From Prosthecobacter dejongeii (GTDB taxonomy: Bacteria > Verrucomicrobiota > Verrucomicrobiia > Verrucomicrobiales > Verrucomicrobiaceae), in assembly GCF_014203045.1 (NCBI RefSeq), contig NZ_JACHIF010000013.1:115330-179329 (forward strand): a stretch of 64,000 nt of DNA, read 5' to 3'. The translations under genes and the position numbers were made by a program. The notes beneath the pieces were generated by a model. The model saw only the letters and a program-made list of their open reading frames with translations. It ran no database searches and was not told the origin of the DNA. Shown here piece by piece: positions 25,119 through 34,210 of the stretch; positions within the stretch are counted from its first letter, which is position 1, and every line of letters starts with the position of its first letter.

Positions 25119-26297
25119 ATGTCTCGCCGACTCCTCTTCCCTGCCCTGCTGCTTTCGACCCTTGGGACTCTTTCGTTTGCCATGGCGGCCGATTGGCCGC
25201 AGTTCCGCGGGCCGAATGCCTCCGCCGTTTCCACTGAAGCCGCCCCTGGACCGAAGGTCTCGGTGAACTGGAGTGTGGACCTGCCAGGCCGTGGGTTGAG
25301 CAGCCCGATCATCATTGGCGACAAACTTTTCCTCACCTGCGCGAGCGGGCCGGATCAGGCCAATCTGCACGTCTTTTGCTTCAGCACCGCCGATGGCAAA
25401 AAGCTGTGGGAGCGCGTGATGAAGTCCACGGGCCGCACCATGACGCACAACAAGACCAGCGTGGCCGCCGCGACCATGTGTAGCGATGGCGAACGTGTCT
25501 TTGCTCTCTATTCGACGAACGATCTCTTCGCCTTTGACCTCACTGGGAATCTCCTGTGGCTGCGTGGCTTGACCTATGATTATGCCAACGCCAGCAACAG
25601 TCTTGGCATGTCCTCCTCTCCCGTTGTGGTGGGTGACACGCTGGTCGTACAAAGCGAAAACGACAGCGAGTCCATCGCTGTGGGCATTGATGTGGCTACG
25701 GGCAAAAACCGCTGGAAAAAAGAACGTCCAAAAGCTGCCAACTGGACCAGCGCCGTCATCTATCAAAACGTCGTTGCACTTCAGTCAAGCAAGGGGCTCA
25801 CAGGCATCGAACCGCACTCAGGCGATGTGGTGTGGGATTACACCGATGGGGCCTCCACCATCCCGAGTTCCGCCGTCACCAAGACCGCTATTTACATCCC
25901 TTCCAATGGAGTCACTGCGGTGGTACCCGAAAAAGGTGCAGCCTCCCAACTCTGGCGCGCCGCAGGTCTCAAACCTGGTACAGGCAGTCCCCTGGTCATT
26001 GAAGATTCCATCTACGTTCTCAACGGCACGGGTGTGCTCATCAAAGCCAGTACGACCGACGGTGATGAAGCCTGGAAACTGCGCCTCAAAGGCCCCTTCT
26101 CTGGCTCACCCGTCGCAGCGGGCAAGTATATCTACATCGCCAGCGAGCGCGGTGATTTTCAGGTCGTCGATACCACCGCCAAAGAAGGCGAAATCGTCCA
26201 TACCGTTGAGCTTAAGGACACCATTTTAAGCACCCCTGCAATCAGTGACGGCGCAGTGTATGTGCGCAGTGATAAGAAACTTTGGAAATTGAAATAA
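25119..26297 (+). CDS. Secreted PQQ-type beta-propeller repeat protein
   Basis: A 392-residue protein with signal peptide ending near AMAAD. The first mature motif WPQFRGPNASAVS is the classical start of the PQQ-like beta-propeller proteins of this phylum. Repeated blades show GKKLWER, GNLLWLRG, GKNRWKKER, GDVVWDY and GDEAWKLRL with the AxDxxTGxxxW-like spacing. No dehydrogenase catalytic residues were recognised, so binding or scaffold function is likely. It follows the DUF1080 gene by 21 bases and is probably co-transcribed. Confidence 0.9.
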   Translation: MSRRLLFPALLLSTLGTLSFAMAADWPQFRGPNASAVSTEAAPGPKVSVNWSVDLPGRGLSSPIIIGDKLFLTCASGPDQANLHVFCFSTADGKKLWERVMKSTGRTMTHNKTSVAAATMCSDGERVFALYSTNDLFAFDLTGNLLWLRGLTYDYANASNSLGMSSSPVVVGDTLVVQSENDSESIAVGIDVATGKNRWKKERPKAANWTSAVIYQNVVALQSSKGLTGIEPHSGDVVWDYTDGASTIPSSAVTKTAIYIPSNGVTAVVPEKGAASQLWRAAGLKPGTGSPLVIEDSIYVLNGTGVLIKASTTDGDEAWKLRLKGPFSGSPVAAGKYIYIASERGDFQVVDTTAKEGEIVHTVELKDTILSTPAISDGAVYVRSDKKLWKLK

Positions 26298-26319
26298 TCT
26301 CCCGTTTCTAAAGTGGAGT

Positions 26320-26832
26320 TTAGAATTCCATCAGCCATTCTTCGGGAGCATTTCCTGGGGTGATCAGCTCCCCTTCCAGCGAATATACAGCAGCAGCAAA
26401 GCGGGTAAAGCTCCCCCCGATCAAGGTGATGTGTGCTTCCATCCCACCTGAACATTGAGGGCACGGCAGGTCTCCATAAGAGGCCGTCGAAAAAAGAACA
26501 TCGTGTCCACCGCATTCAAAACATCTTGAAGGGGCCACTCTGTTTTTTCGCCATTCAATGTAACGCTGAGTAACAATGATTTCCTCGTCAGGTGGCCAGT
26601 AGGCAAAAAGTTTTCTTTCCGCATAAGGTTCGAGCCGGACACTTTCCAAGTGATCTTCCAGTTCTCTCAACGTCGGAACTCGTTCTGCATCCACGACTTT
26701 CTTGCAAGTATGGCACCAGGCCAGCCAACAAATAGGACGTAAGCATTTAGGTTCCTCTTTTTCATAAACCCTCGCCTCCTGACGAACCCGTTGGGTGAAA
26801 TCGCAATGGGTGCATTGGTATTTAACGCTCAT
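26320..26832 (-). CDS. Zinc-ribbon protein of unknown function
   Basis: A 170-residue protein with paired Cys motifs: CTHC and CHTCKK in the N-terminal half (a CLRPICWLAWCHTC cluster) and CFECGG ... CPQCSGG in the C-terminal half, each spaced for zinc binding. The middle (LRELEDHLESVRLEPYAERKL) is helical. Not recognised beyond zinc ribbons; a cytoplasmic regulator or housekeeping factor is possible. It is convergent with the PQQ-type gene (23-base gap) and divergent from elongation factor P. Confidence 0.75.
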   Translation of the reverse strand: MSVKYQCTHCDFTQRVRQEARVYEKEEPKCLRPICWLAWCHTCKKVVDAERVPTLRELEDHLESVRLEPYAERKLFAYWPPDEEIIVTQRYIEWRKNRVAPSRCFECGGHDVLFSTASYGDLPCPQCSGGMEAHITLIGGSFTRFAAAVYSLEGELITPGNAPEEWLMEF

Positions 26833-27220
26833 ATTAGGGACATGAATTCAATCTCAGCCGAATCATGTCAATATCAGAGCAGGAGGTCTTGACTAGAACT
26901 CCAGACATATACGCTCGTCAGCATGCTCCAAACAAGAGTGCGGAAAAAATCACGCTTCAAATCACCATGAACGAAGATGGATTTCACTAAGGATTGGATC
27001 CGAAAATAAGAAGGTGGAGAGGTGAAATCCTCATTGCTTCAGATGGCTGTTATTCTAAACGAGTCAGGGTAGCCAGGCAGGAAACTAAGCCTTTTAAAGT
27101 GGCTGATGTCGTGGGTTATTATCTGCGGAAGAAATTCAGCCCATCAGCAGGATCGCCCCCTCTCACCACGTGATTCCCTTCTTGCTTTTCCCAGAAATGG
27201 GCCTAAAACCCTCGCTCTCT
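26833..27220. other. Upstream region between zinc-ribbon gene and efp
   Basis: A 388-base gap with AT-richer sequence. A 41-codon open frame (26865-26990) lies here but has no recognisable product and is not called. The segment presumably carries promoters for both divergent genes; no clear boxes are proposed. Confidence 0.5.
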
Positions 27221-27787
27221 ATGGCATCAACCCCAGTCATCAACCTCCGCAAGGGGCACGCGGTTCGTTACAACAACGAAGTCTGCATCGTGTCCGATTT
27301 CGAACTCAAGACGCCGCCGCGCATGGCGTCCTACGTGCAGATGTCCGTCCGCACCCTCAGCACCGGCAAGGTGTACAACCTGCGCATGACCTCCAACGAG
27401 TCTCTCGAGGCCGTGAACCTGAACCGTGAGCCGCATGAGTACAGCTACAAGGACGGTGAAGACTACCACTTCATGCACCCTGAGACGTTTGAAGACGTGG
27501 TGCTAATGGAATCCCAGGTCAAAAACGCCAAGGATTACCTCATCGAAGGCCAGAAATACACGGTCCAGTTCGCGGACGACGTGGTGATCGGCATCGAACT
27601 GCCGCCTTCTGTGGTGATGACCGTGACCGAATCTCCTGAGGGAGTGAAGGGCGACTCCGCCAACAACGTGTACAAGGCTGCGAAGCTGGAAACCGGTCTG
27701 GTGGTACAGGTGCCTCTGTTCATTGGTCCTGGCGACAAGATCAGCGTGAAGACGGAAGACAACAGCTACCTTGGCCGCTCGAACTAA
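27221..27787 (+). CDS. efp: Elongation factor P with a variant tip loop
   Basis: A 188-residue EF-P from ATG 27221; the open frame runs back to 27170, but ASTPVINLRKGHAVRYNNE is the normal beginning of domain I. Three EF-P domains are present, with domain II block NNVYKAAKLETGLVVQVPLFI and the closing VPLFIGPGDKISVKTEDNSYLGR. EF-P enters the ribosomal E site and relieves stalling at polyproline. The domain I tip, canonically PGKG with a modifiable Lys, reads ELKTPPRMASY here, two residues longer and with Arg near the apex. A terminator follows at 27824. Confidence 0.95.
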   Translation: MASTPVINLRKGHAVRYNNEVCIVSDFELKTPPRMASYVQMSVRTLSTGKVYNLRMTSNESLEAVNLNREPHEYSYKDGEDYHFMHPETFEDVVLMESQVKNAKDYLIEGQKYTVQFADDVVIGIELPPSVVMTVTESPEGVKGDSANNVYKAAKLETGLVVQVPLFIGPGDKISVKTEDNSYLGRSN

Positions 27788-27823
27788 ATCGAAGCCTAAC
27801 CAGATTTAGTTCTCAAAATTTGA

Positions 27824-27850
27824 AGCCCCGGTGAATGCCGGGGCTTTTTT
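27824..27850 (+). terminator. Terminator of efp
   Basis: AGCCCCGG-TGAATG-CCGGGGCT stem followed by a T run, 37 bases after the EF-P stop. Confidence 0.9.
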
Positions 27851-27874
27851 GTGGAGGGAAGGTTTAGCTGATCG

Positions 27875-28231
27875 CGCCAGTGGGGGGAAGGGCGTGGGTT
27901 CTTGAGCTTTCGAGGCTTCCCAATCCCCAAGTCCTGGCGGACGCGGCTACACGCTGTGGCTGCTCACGCCAGTGGGGGGTCCGGTTGAAGGTTCTTGAGC
28001 TTTCGATGCTTTTCCAATATCCACGTCCTGGCGGACGCGGCTACACGCCGTAGCTGCTCACGCCAGTGAGTGGTCTGGACGAGGGTTGTTGAGCTTTCGA
28101 GGTTTTCCAATCCCCACGTCCTGGCGGACGCGGCTACATGCTGTAGCTGCTCACGCCAGTGAGTGGTCTGGGCTAAGGTTCTTGAGCTTTCGAACTTTTC
28201 CAATCCCCACGTCCTGGTGGACGCGGCTACG
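27875..28231. repeat. Tandem 93-bp repeat, nearly four units
   Basis: Units begin at CGCCAGTG near 27875, 27967, 28061 and 28154 (spacing 92, 94, 93). Each has TTCTTGAGCTTTCGA, a CAATCCCCACGTCCTGG core and GGACGCGGCTAC; the last unit is cut at 28231. The period is 31 codons, so the minus strand stays open over most of it (27964-28203), reading REQLQHVAASARTW-like units. It occupies most of the 439-base gap between efp and the M20 peptidase and runs into the end of the latter. Confidence 0.92.
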
Positions 28232-29438
28232 GGGAGGGCGATGCCAACGAGGCTAGGGCGAGGATGTTCATGACTGCCTTGGGCACAAAGGTGTCTGGCT
28301 CGACATACTCAGGGAGTTTGCTGCCATCTGGGGTGCGTTCGGAGCAGTGAGCATTGCCGCCACTGGGCCCCATGGCATCGAGTGTGGGGGCCAAAGAGCA
28401 GAGGTAGTTTGCATCGCTGAGGCCGCCGCGGGCCATGGGGTGAACGGGAAGATTCAGGGCGGCTCCAGCCTGGGCCCAGGCCTCAAATAGACGATTGGTC
28501 TCCATGCCTCCAGGCCAAGCGGTGGTGCTACCTAGACGCTCTACCACGATCTGGGCCCCGGCGGCAGTGGGTCCGGCCATAGCCTCCAGTGCGATGGCAG
28601 CGCGTGCCAGAACCTGGGGATCAAACGCGCGCATTTCTAGCTCGGCCGCGGCCTCATGAGGCACGCGGTTGAGCACGGTACCTCCTTGAATGTTCGCCAC
28701 ATTCACGGTTAGGCCATCCGCAGGGCTATTCAATGCATGAACAAAGGGTAAGAGGGAGGCGAGCTCGACCACGGCATTGATGCCCAGGGCGTGATTGCTG
28801 CCGGCATGGGCGGCACGGCCCTGGCAGGTGATGCGGTATTCCAGCCGCCCTTTACGCGCGGTGACGATGTGGTAGCCGGTTTCGTCTCTTGGCCCGCCTT
28901 CAAAAACCAGGACAGCTCGGGCACCTTGAGGGCAGCGTTCTTGGGTTTGCTGGGCGAAGTCAGAACCGATAACCTCTTCCGCCGAATTCGCGGCGATGAG
29001 CCAGTGCGTGTTCTCGAAGAGATCCGGCAGCACGTCCTTCATCGTGCGCAGCAGCAGCCAGATGAGGGCGGTGCCGCCCTTGTTATCCACAGTGCCAGGG
29101 CCGTAAATGCGGACGCCTTCTTCCTGCCAGCGGAAGTTGTTTTGAACTTCCTCCTCCGGTGGGAAAACGGTGTCTAGATGGGTGACCAAAACGATGGGGG
29201 GAGAGCTGGCGGCCAAGCCCGGACGATGCAATAATAAATGAGGACCATGAGCTGGGTGGGATGCAGGAATAAATTCCGCAACGAACCCAAGCGTGTTAAA
29301 GCAGGCGGCGGTGAGCTGGCCGACGGCCTGGATGCCCGGAACGTTTGTTGTGAAACTATTGATTTCCACCATGCGCCGCAGCCAGTGTAAGGCCTCTGGC
29401 AGATGATGCTGGGCACGAGCCGTGAGGTCTTCGATCAT
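28227..29438 (-). CDS. M20 family metallopeptidase (carboxypeptidase/dipeptidase)
   Basis: A 403-residue protein with the M20 metal and catalytic blocks in order: VTHLDTVFPP (His-x-Asp), GTVDNKGG (bridging Asp), NSAEEVIGS (Glu-Glu), the LEYRITCQGRAAHAGSN dimerisation-domain entry and the late NAHCSERTPDG metal His. Di-zinc hydrolases of this kind (CPG2-like) remove C-terminal residues or split dipeptides. It starts 11 bases after the dipeptide epimerase stop, so both probably act on muropeptide-derived or other short peptides. Its own stop codon (CTA complement at 28227-28229) lies in the last unit of the 93-bp repeat. Confidence 0.93.
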   Translation of the reverse strand: MIEDLTARAQHHLPEALHWLRRMVEINSFTTNVPGIQAVGQLTAACFNTLGFVAEFIPASHPAHGPHLLLHRPGLAASSPPIVLVTHLDTVFPPEEEVQNNFRWQEEGVRIYGPGTVDNKGGTALIWLLLRTMKDVLPDLFENTHWLIAANSAEEVIGSDFAQQTQERCPQGARAVLVFEGGPRDETGYHIVTARKGRLEYRITCQGRAAHAGSNHALGINAVVELASLLPFVHALNSPADGLTVNVANIQGGTVLNRVPHEAAAELEMRAFDPQVLARAAIALEAMAGPTAAGAQIVVERLGSTTAWPGGMETNRLFEAWAQAGAALNLPVHPMARGGLSDANYLCSLAPTLDAMGPSGGNAHCSERTPDGSKLPEYVEPDTFVPKAVMNILALASLASPSP

Positions 29439-29449
29439 GATGATGGGTA

Positions 29450-30427
29450 TTACGTTCGGGGGCGGGCACCGATGCCCTTTTCCTGTGGCATGAGAAGGCG
29501 GCCCTCAGCGTCAAAAGTGATGCCGAGATAATCGTCATCAGCCAGATAAAGATGGCCATCGAGATCCACAAAATCAGCCCAGGGAGCCAAGTGCGCCGCG
29601 GCAGTGGTGCCGAGGCTGCTTTCGATCATGCAGCCGAGGATGATACCCAGACCATGCTGGCGAGCGGCAGCGATCATCTCGATGCCTCCAGCAAAGGAGC
29701 CGCACTTGAGGAGCTTTACATTCACGCCTTGCACCAGAGTGGCCAGACGATGAACATCGGCCGCGTTTTGCGCGCTTTCATCGGCATAGAGGGGCAAGGA
29801 TTTAGGCGGCAACTTGGCTCGCAGTTCCGTCCATGAGTCTATCCCGCCTCGATGATGGATGGGCTGCTCCAGCAAGGCCAGGTCATACCGAGCGAGGCGG
29901 GGCAGCATCTGCACCGTTTCTTCCACGGACCAGCCGCCATTCACATCGGCAAACATGGTGGCCTGGGGTGCCGCACTGCGGGCGGTGGCGACGATGGCTT
30001 CATCATGAGCTAAATCACCGCTGCCGAGCTTTAACTTCAGCACGCGGAACTGCTGCGCGGTGTGACGCACTTTTTCTGCAAAGACGGCCAGATCGGTCGG
30101 AATGCCGAGGGAGCGGCAGGCGTGGATGGCCTGCCAAGGGCGACCTGGGCCGAGGGTTCTTTCCGCGCGATGCCAGAGGGGTGTGGGACTTTGATCGGCA
30201 TGGAAAAGATCTAAAGCCAATCGCCCAGCACGTGTGCCTTCCCCCAGATGCACGCCCTGAAGCCATGCTAATGTTTCCTGCGGATTTTCGCCATAATAGG
30301 GGACGAAAGGTGCCTCGCCTGTGGCCTGGCCATCGGTAATGCGCACTACCTGACGGGTGGAGGAGACTCCATGAGCAATGCGGAAGGGCTCCGTGAGATG
30401 CAGGGTCTTCAGGCTGGCTTCGGGCAT
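29450..30427 (-). CDS. Dipeptide epimerase (L-Ala-D/L-Glu epimerase-like), enolase superfamily
   Basis: A 325-residue protein from ATG 30427; the frame extends to 30643 but MPEASLKTLHLTEPFRIAHG is the normal start of this family. Catalytic elements are KLKLG (KxK base), ADVNGGW (Asp metal ligand), LEQPIHHR (Glu ligand), YADES (Asp) and NVKLLKCG (second Lys). These enzymes interconvert L-Ala-D-Glu and L-Ala-L-Glu, opening peptidoglycan peptides to ordinary peptidases. The adjacent M20 peptidase fits a two-step recycling route. It is divergent from the methyltransferase gene. Confidence 0.92.
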   Translation of the reverse strand: MPEASLKTLHLTEPFRIAHGVSSTRQVVRITDGQATGEAPFVPYYGENPQETLAWLQGVHLGEGTRAGRLALDLFHADQSPTPLWHRAERTLGPGRPWQAIHACRSLGIPTDLAVFAEKVRHTAQQFRVLKLKLGSGDLAHDEAIVATARSAAPQATMFADVNGGWSVEETVQMLPRLARYDLALLEQPIHHRGGIDSWTELRAKLPPKSLPLYADESAQNAADVHRLATLVQGVNVKLLKCGSFAGGIEMIAAARQHGLGIILGCMIESSLGTTAAAHLAPWADFVDLDGHLYLADDDYLGITFDAEGRLLMPQEKGIGARPRT

Positions 30428-30516
30428 GATTTTGCACTTTGGCGGAGGATTCTGCGGATTGAGAAGTGAAATCTGCAAATCCTGTGCCAATGGTGAGGAT
30501 TCCAGCAGAATCGCCC

Positions 30517-31752
30517 ATGCCTCGTCCCTACCCTTCCCGTTATCCATCGAATGCTCCGAAGCCACCGCCCCCTGGCAGTGAAACCTGGGTACGTCCATGG
30601 GCGCAGATGAAGTACTTTTCCTACCACCCGGCCATTTTCCCAAACATGGTAGGAGCTATCTCCAGCGATGCTGGAGCCGGCGATCTGGTGAATGTGTATG
30701 ACAAAGAGGGGCAACCTTTTGGAGCTGGCTTTCTGAATCCTAAAGCACGTGTCCCTCTGCGGGTGATCCACCATGGACTCACACCCTTTGGTGAAGCGGA
30801 TCTGGATGCCCGACTGGTGCAAGCAGTGCGGCTGCGCAAGGAGACGCTGAAGCTGGATGCGACCACGGATGCGTATCGCGTGATCCACTCCGATGCAGAT
30901 GGCATCAGTGGGCTGATTGTGGATCGCTATGATGACACGCTTTCCATCCTGGTGACGACCCTAGGTGTGTGGAGGCGTATCCGCCGCTGGCTGCCGCTAT
31001 TGCACCAGGAGTTAGGCACTAGCCAGCATGTCATCCAGACGGATCCAGATATCTCCCTCATCGAAAGCATGCGCATCAGCGATGTACCGGAGGTGGATGA
31101 TCCTGCGCCAAAGACGGTGCGCATCCGTGAAAACGACGTGCGCTTTGCGGTGAATTTTGAAGATGGCCACAAGACCGGCTTCTTCTGTGACCAACGCGAT
31201 AACCGTCTGAAATTCGGCCAACTGGCCAAAGGACGTGTGCTGGATCTGTGCACCTACACGGGTGGTTTTGCCCTAGCGGCCAAGCTCATCGGCAAGTGTG
31301 AAGATGTGACCGGTGTGGACCTGGATGAAAAGGCCATCGCCCAGGCGAAACAGAATGCGAACCTGAACCAGACCAAGCTGAACTGGACGCAGGGAGATGC
31401 CTTTGGCTGGTCGCGCCAAATGATCAAAAACGGTGAGCTTTGGGACACTGTGGTTTTGGACCCCCCAAAACTGATCCATCACCGAGACACGCAGGAAGAA
31501 GGCATCTTTAAATATCGCGATCTCAACGGCCTCGCGATCCAGCTTGTGAAACGTGGCGGACTGTTTGTCACCTGCTCCTGCTCTGGGCTGATCAGCACGG
31601 AAGAATTTGAAGAACTGGTGATGGGGGTGGCCCACCGTCATGGACGCAAGCTGCAGATCCTGGACCGCACGGGACCTGGGCTAGATCACCCTGTGATGTC
31701 CAACTGCCCCGAAAGCCGTTACCTGAAAGTCATCTGGTCGATCGTTGTTTAA
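30517..31752 (+). CDS. Class I SAM-dependent rRNA methyltransferase, RlmI-like
   Basis: A 411-residue protein from ATG 30517; GTG 30466 and ATG 30490 are in-frame alternatives. A PUA-like N-terminal part (about 30-110, with DLVNVYDKEGQPFGAGFLN) is followed by a linker with DADGISGLIVDRYDD and a Rossmann methyltransferase domain: TGFFCDQRDNR, VLDLCTYTGGFALAA (motif I), VDLDEKAI and VVLDPPK. This is the architecture of 23S rRNA m5C1962-type methyltransferases. Late Cys residues (FVTCSCSG) fit the family. It stands alone and is convergent with mutL. Confidence 0.92.
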   Translation: MPRPYPSRYPSNAPKPPPPGSETWVRPWAQMKYFSYHPAIFPNMVGAISSDAGAGDLVNVYDKEGQPFGAGFLNPKARVPLRVIHHGLTPFGEADLDARLVQAVRLRKETLKLDATTDAYRVIHSDADGISGLIVDRYDDTLSILVTTLGVWRRIRRWLPLLHQELGTSQHVIQTDPDISLIESMRISDVPEVDDPAPKTVRIRENDVRFAVNFEDGHKTGFFCDQRDNRLKFGQLAKGRVLDLCTYTGGFALAAKLIGKCEDVTGVDLDEKAIAQAKQNANLNQTKLNWTQGDAFGWSRQMIKNGELWDTVVLDPPKLIHHRDTQEEGIFKYRDLNGLAIQLVKRGGLFVTCSCSGLISTEEFEELVMGVAHRHGRKLQILDRTGPGLDHPVMSNCPESRYLKVIWSIVV

Positions 31753-31773
31753 GCGACCCCACGGCGATCCGAC

Positions 31774-33660
31774 TCAAGGAGCTTGACGACCAAACTTCCG
31801 CTCCAGCTCATTGAGAGACATCTGAATGAGCGTGGGGCGGCCATGCGGACAGCAATACGGCATTTCGCAGGCGAACAAATCATCCAGCAGGGCCTGGATT
31901 TCTGGCAAAGCCAAGCGGTCATTTGCCTTGACTGAATGGCGGCACACGGTGGTGGCGATCATGTCTTCACCGAGGCGCAGAGAGGAACTCTTGGAGCTGA
32001 GGCTTTGCAGTTCTTCGATCACCTGATCCAGCCAAGCGAGAGGATCGTCGGTTTTCAGAAAGGTAGGCAAAGCCTCGATCTTAAAAGTGTTCGGACCGAA
32101 GGGTTCTGCCTCAATACCCAAGCGAGATAAGGCCTCAAGATTGCGCATCAACACGTCGGCATCGCGTGGACTGGTTTGCAAAGTGAGCGGCATGAGTAGC
32201 CGCTGGGATGGCACCCCGCCCTGCTCCATGGCCTTGCGCATTTTTTCAAAGTTCACCCGCTCATGCGCCGCGTGTTGATCCATGAGCACGAGCCCCTCGG
32301 TGCTTTCCATCAGCACGTAGAGCTTATGCAGCACGCCGATGATGCGGAAGTGCGGCATTTGTTTTTTGGCCGGATCTTCCTCCTCTTCATATTCAGGCTG
32401 CCGGACGGGTGCAACAGAAGGAATTTTTTCAACCGAGGAAGCTGACTCCGCAGAAGCAGGCTGCGTGACCTCAGGGGGCGATGGCGAAGTGGCCACCGAC
32501 GAACGAGGAGCAGAGATAACAGGCGATGGCGTGAGGAACGAAGCGGCACGTGGGGACACCGCCGCACGGGCACCCGAAGGTGCAGGGATGACCAACTCTG
32601 ACTGGACATTCGCAGTTTCTGCCACAGGCAGACGCGGTAGGGATGGCACATGGCCCGTGGGCAGCTTACTGCCCGTCTCCAAGGCCCGCTTCACCGCGCG
32701 GGCGACGGCCTCGCGCACCGCAAAACCATCGTGGAAACGCACCTCTTTTTTGGCTGGGTGCACATTGATATCAAAGGACTGGGCTTCCATCTCCAGAAAG
32801 AGGAAGGTCACAGGGTACTGCCCTTTCATCAGGGCATTGTGAAAGCCTTCCTTGAGACCATAATTGATGGCGGGACTCTCGATGGGCCGACCATTTAGAA
32901 AAGTGATCTGCTGCTGCCGATTGGAGCGACTGAGTCCTGGCCCGCCGATGTAACCAGAAACGCCGACGCCGAGGTGCTCGACTTCAGGCAGCTTGATGAG
33001 ACGAGTCACCAATTCCTCACCTGCTAGGCCGCGTATGCGGTCCATCATATCTGCCGTCCCTGGCAGATGAAAAGTGACAGCCCCATCCCGAATGAGTGTG
33101 AAAGCAGTCTGGGGATTAGCGATCGCATGGAGGCGAAACTGCTGCTCGATGTGGGAATATTCGGTGGCCTCCGTGCGCAGGAATTTGCGCCGAGCGGGCA
33201 CATTGAAAAACAAGGAGCGCACCTCGATCACCGTGCCGTGATTACCACCATGGTCTTTAACAGCGCTGAGCTTGCCCCCCATGATCTCAATCTCTGTGCC
33301 GCTGAGGGCTTCCCGTTCACGGGTGGCCAAACGAAAGCGCGAGACGCTGGCGATGCTGGGCAGGGCCTCCCCCCGAAAACCGAAGGTGCGAATGGCTGCG
33401 AGGTCTTCTTTGGTCCGGATCTTGCTCGTCGCGTGCCGCTCCATGCAAAGCATCGCATCTTCACGATCCATCCCACAGCCGTCATCGGTGATGCGGATGA
33501 GGGCTGTGCCGCCACGCTGCACCTCCACCGTGATATGCCGAGCACCGGCGTCCAGGCTGTTTTCAACCAGCTCACGAATGACTGCGGCAGGTCGCTCCAC
33601 GACTTCTCCCGCCGCCACTTGGCTGGCGAGTGAATCGGAAAGAATACGAATTTTTGACAT
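31774..33660 (-). CDS. mutL: DNA mismatch repair protein MutL
   Basis: A 628-residue protein from ATG 33660; the frame is open 16 codons further but SKIRILSDSLASQVAAGEVVERP is the usual MutL start. GHL ATPase motifs are ELVENSLDAGA, ITDDGCGM and GFRGEALPSIASVS in residues 1-110. A Pro/Ser/Glu-rich linker (about 340-430) joins the C-terminal dimerisation domain, where DQHAAHERVNFE (about 459-470) matches the DQHA-x2-E-x4-E endonuclease motif, and CRHSVKAND and CPHGRPT complete the metal site. Thus it is a nicking MutL, as expected in bacteria lacking MutH. It is divergent from the Fe-S carrier gene. Confidence 0.96.
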   Translation of the reverse strand: MSKIRILSDSLASQVAAGEVVERPAAVIRELVENSLDAGARHITVEVQRGGTALIRITDDGCGMDREDAMLCMERHATSKIRTKEDLAAIRTFGFRGEALPSIASVSRFRLATREREALSGTEIEIMGGKLSAVKDHGGNHGTVIEVRSLFFNVPARRKFLRTEATEYSHIEQQFRLHAIANPQTAFTLIRDGAVTFHLPGTADMMDRIRGLAGEELVTRLIKLPEVEHLGVGVSGYIGGPGLSRSNRQQQITFLNGRPIESPAINYGLKEGFHNALMKGQYPVTFLFLEMEAQSFDINVHPAKKEVRFHDGFAVREAVARAVKRALETGSKLPTGHVPSLPRLPVAETANVQSELVIPAPSGARAAVSPRAASFLTPSPVISAPRSSVATSPSPPEVTQPASAESASSVEKIPSVAPVRQPEYEEEEDPAKKQMPHFRIIGVLHKLYVLMESTEGLVLMDQHAAHERVNFEKMRKAMEQGGVPSQRLLMPLTLQTSPRDADVLMRNLEALSRLGIEAEPFGPNTFKIEALPTFLKTDDPLAWLDQVIEELQSLSSKSSSLRLGEDMIATTVCRHSVKANDRLALPEIQALLDDLFACEMPYCCPHGRPTLIQMSLNELERKFGRQAP

Positions 33661-33767
33661 AACTCTGCAAATAGTGCAGGACGAATGCACGTAAACCCAC
33701 CATGTCACATCAACGCACCAGAATGCTAATCTAGGTTTGCGGAATTTTTTCTTTCTATCTCTTTTTT

Positions 33768-34103
33768 ATGATTCAGCTCACCCCGAGTGCCATCACGGAA
33801 CTCTCCCACATGCTCAAGGCCCAAGACGCCGCAGCTGGCAGCGGTCTCCGCATCGGTATCGAAAAAGGCGGTTGCGCAGGCTTGCAATACGCAATGCGTA
33901 TCGCCCAGCCTGAGGCGACCGATCACCTCTTCACCGAAAGTGGCGTCACGCTGATCGTGGATAATGACAGTTTGGCATTTCTCGATGGTAGCACAATTGA
34001 CTATATTGATGCTTTGAACGATGCCGGCTTCCGTGTTATCAACCCCAATGCAAGCCGCAGCTGTGGCTGTGGAACATCGTTTGAACCAAAGGAATCTGCC
34101 TGA
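33768..34103 (+). CDS. A-type iron-sulfur carrier (HesB/IscA/ErpA family)
   Basis: A 111-residue protein of typical size. The three conserved cysteines are in place: C36 in KGGCAGLQY and C99/C101 in SCGCGTSF. It starts with the usual IQLTPSAITELSHML helix. A-type carriers hold and pass Fe-S clusters to apo-proteins in the cytoplasm. No other Isc/Suf genes are nearby, so which pathway it serves (IscA, SufA or ErpA-like) is open. It is divergent from mutL. Confidence 0.95.
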   Translation: MIQLTPSAITELSHMLKAQDAAAGSGLRIGIEKGGCAGLQYAMRIAQPEATDHLFTESGVTLIVDNDSLAFLDGSTIDYIDALNDAGFRVINPNASRSCGCGTSFEPKESA

Positions 34104-34210
34104 GGAACAAATTTTCGGTTATTCACAAAAAAAACTTTTCTTTTTGATTTGAACCAGTAAAATTTCAGGAGACTGATTTTACAGTTTTTAACAATTTTCT
34201 CAATTTTGAT

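Noticed and set aside
23442..25766. Long antisense open frame across secreted-protein genes
   Set aside because: Composition is the shadow of GC-rich plus-strand genes with signal peptides and family motifs.
26865..26990. 41-codon open frame upstream of efp
   Set aside because: No recognisable product or ribosome binding site; length is compatible with chance.
27875..28231. Possible CRISPR-like array or repeat protein gene (27964-28203, minus)
   Set aside because: Units are contiguous 93-bp copies with no unique spacers and no cas genes; the open frame is a consequence of the 31-codon period and has no start or ribosome site that stands out.
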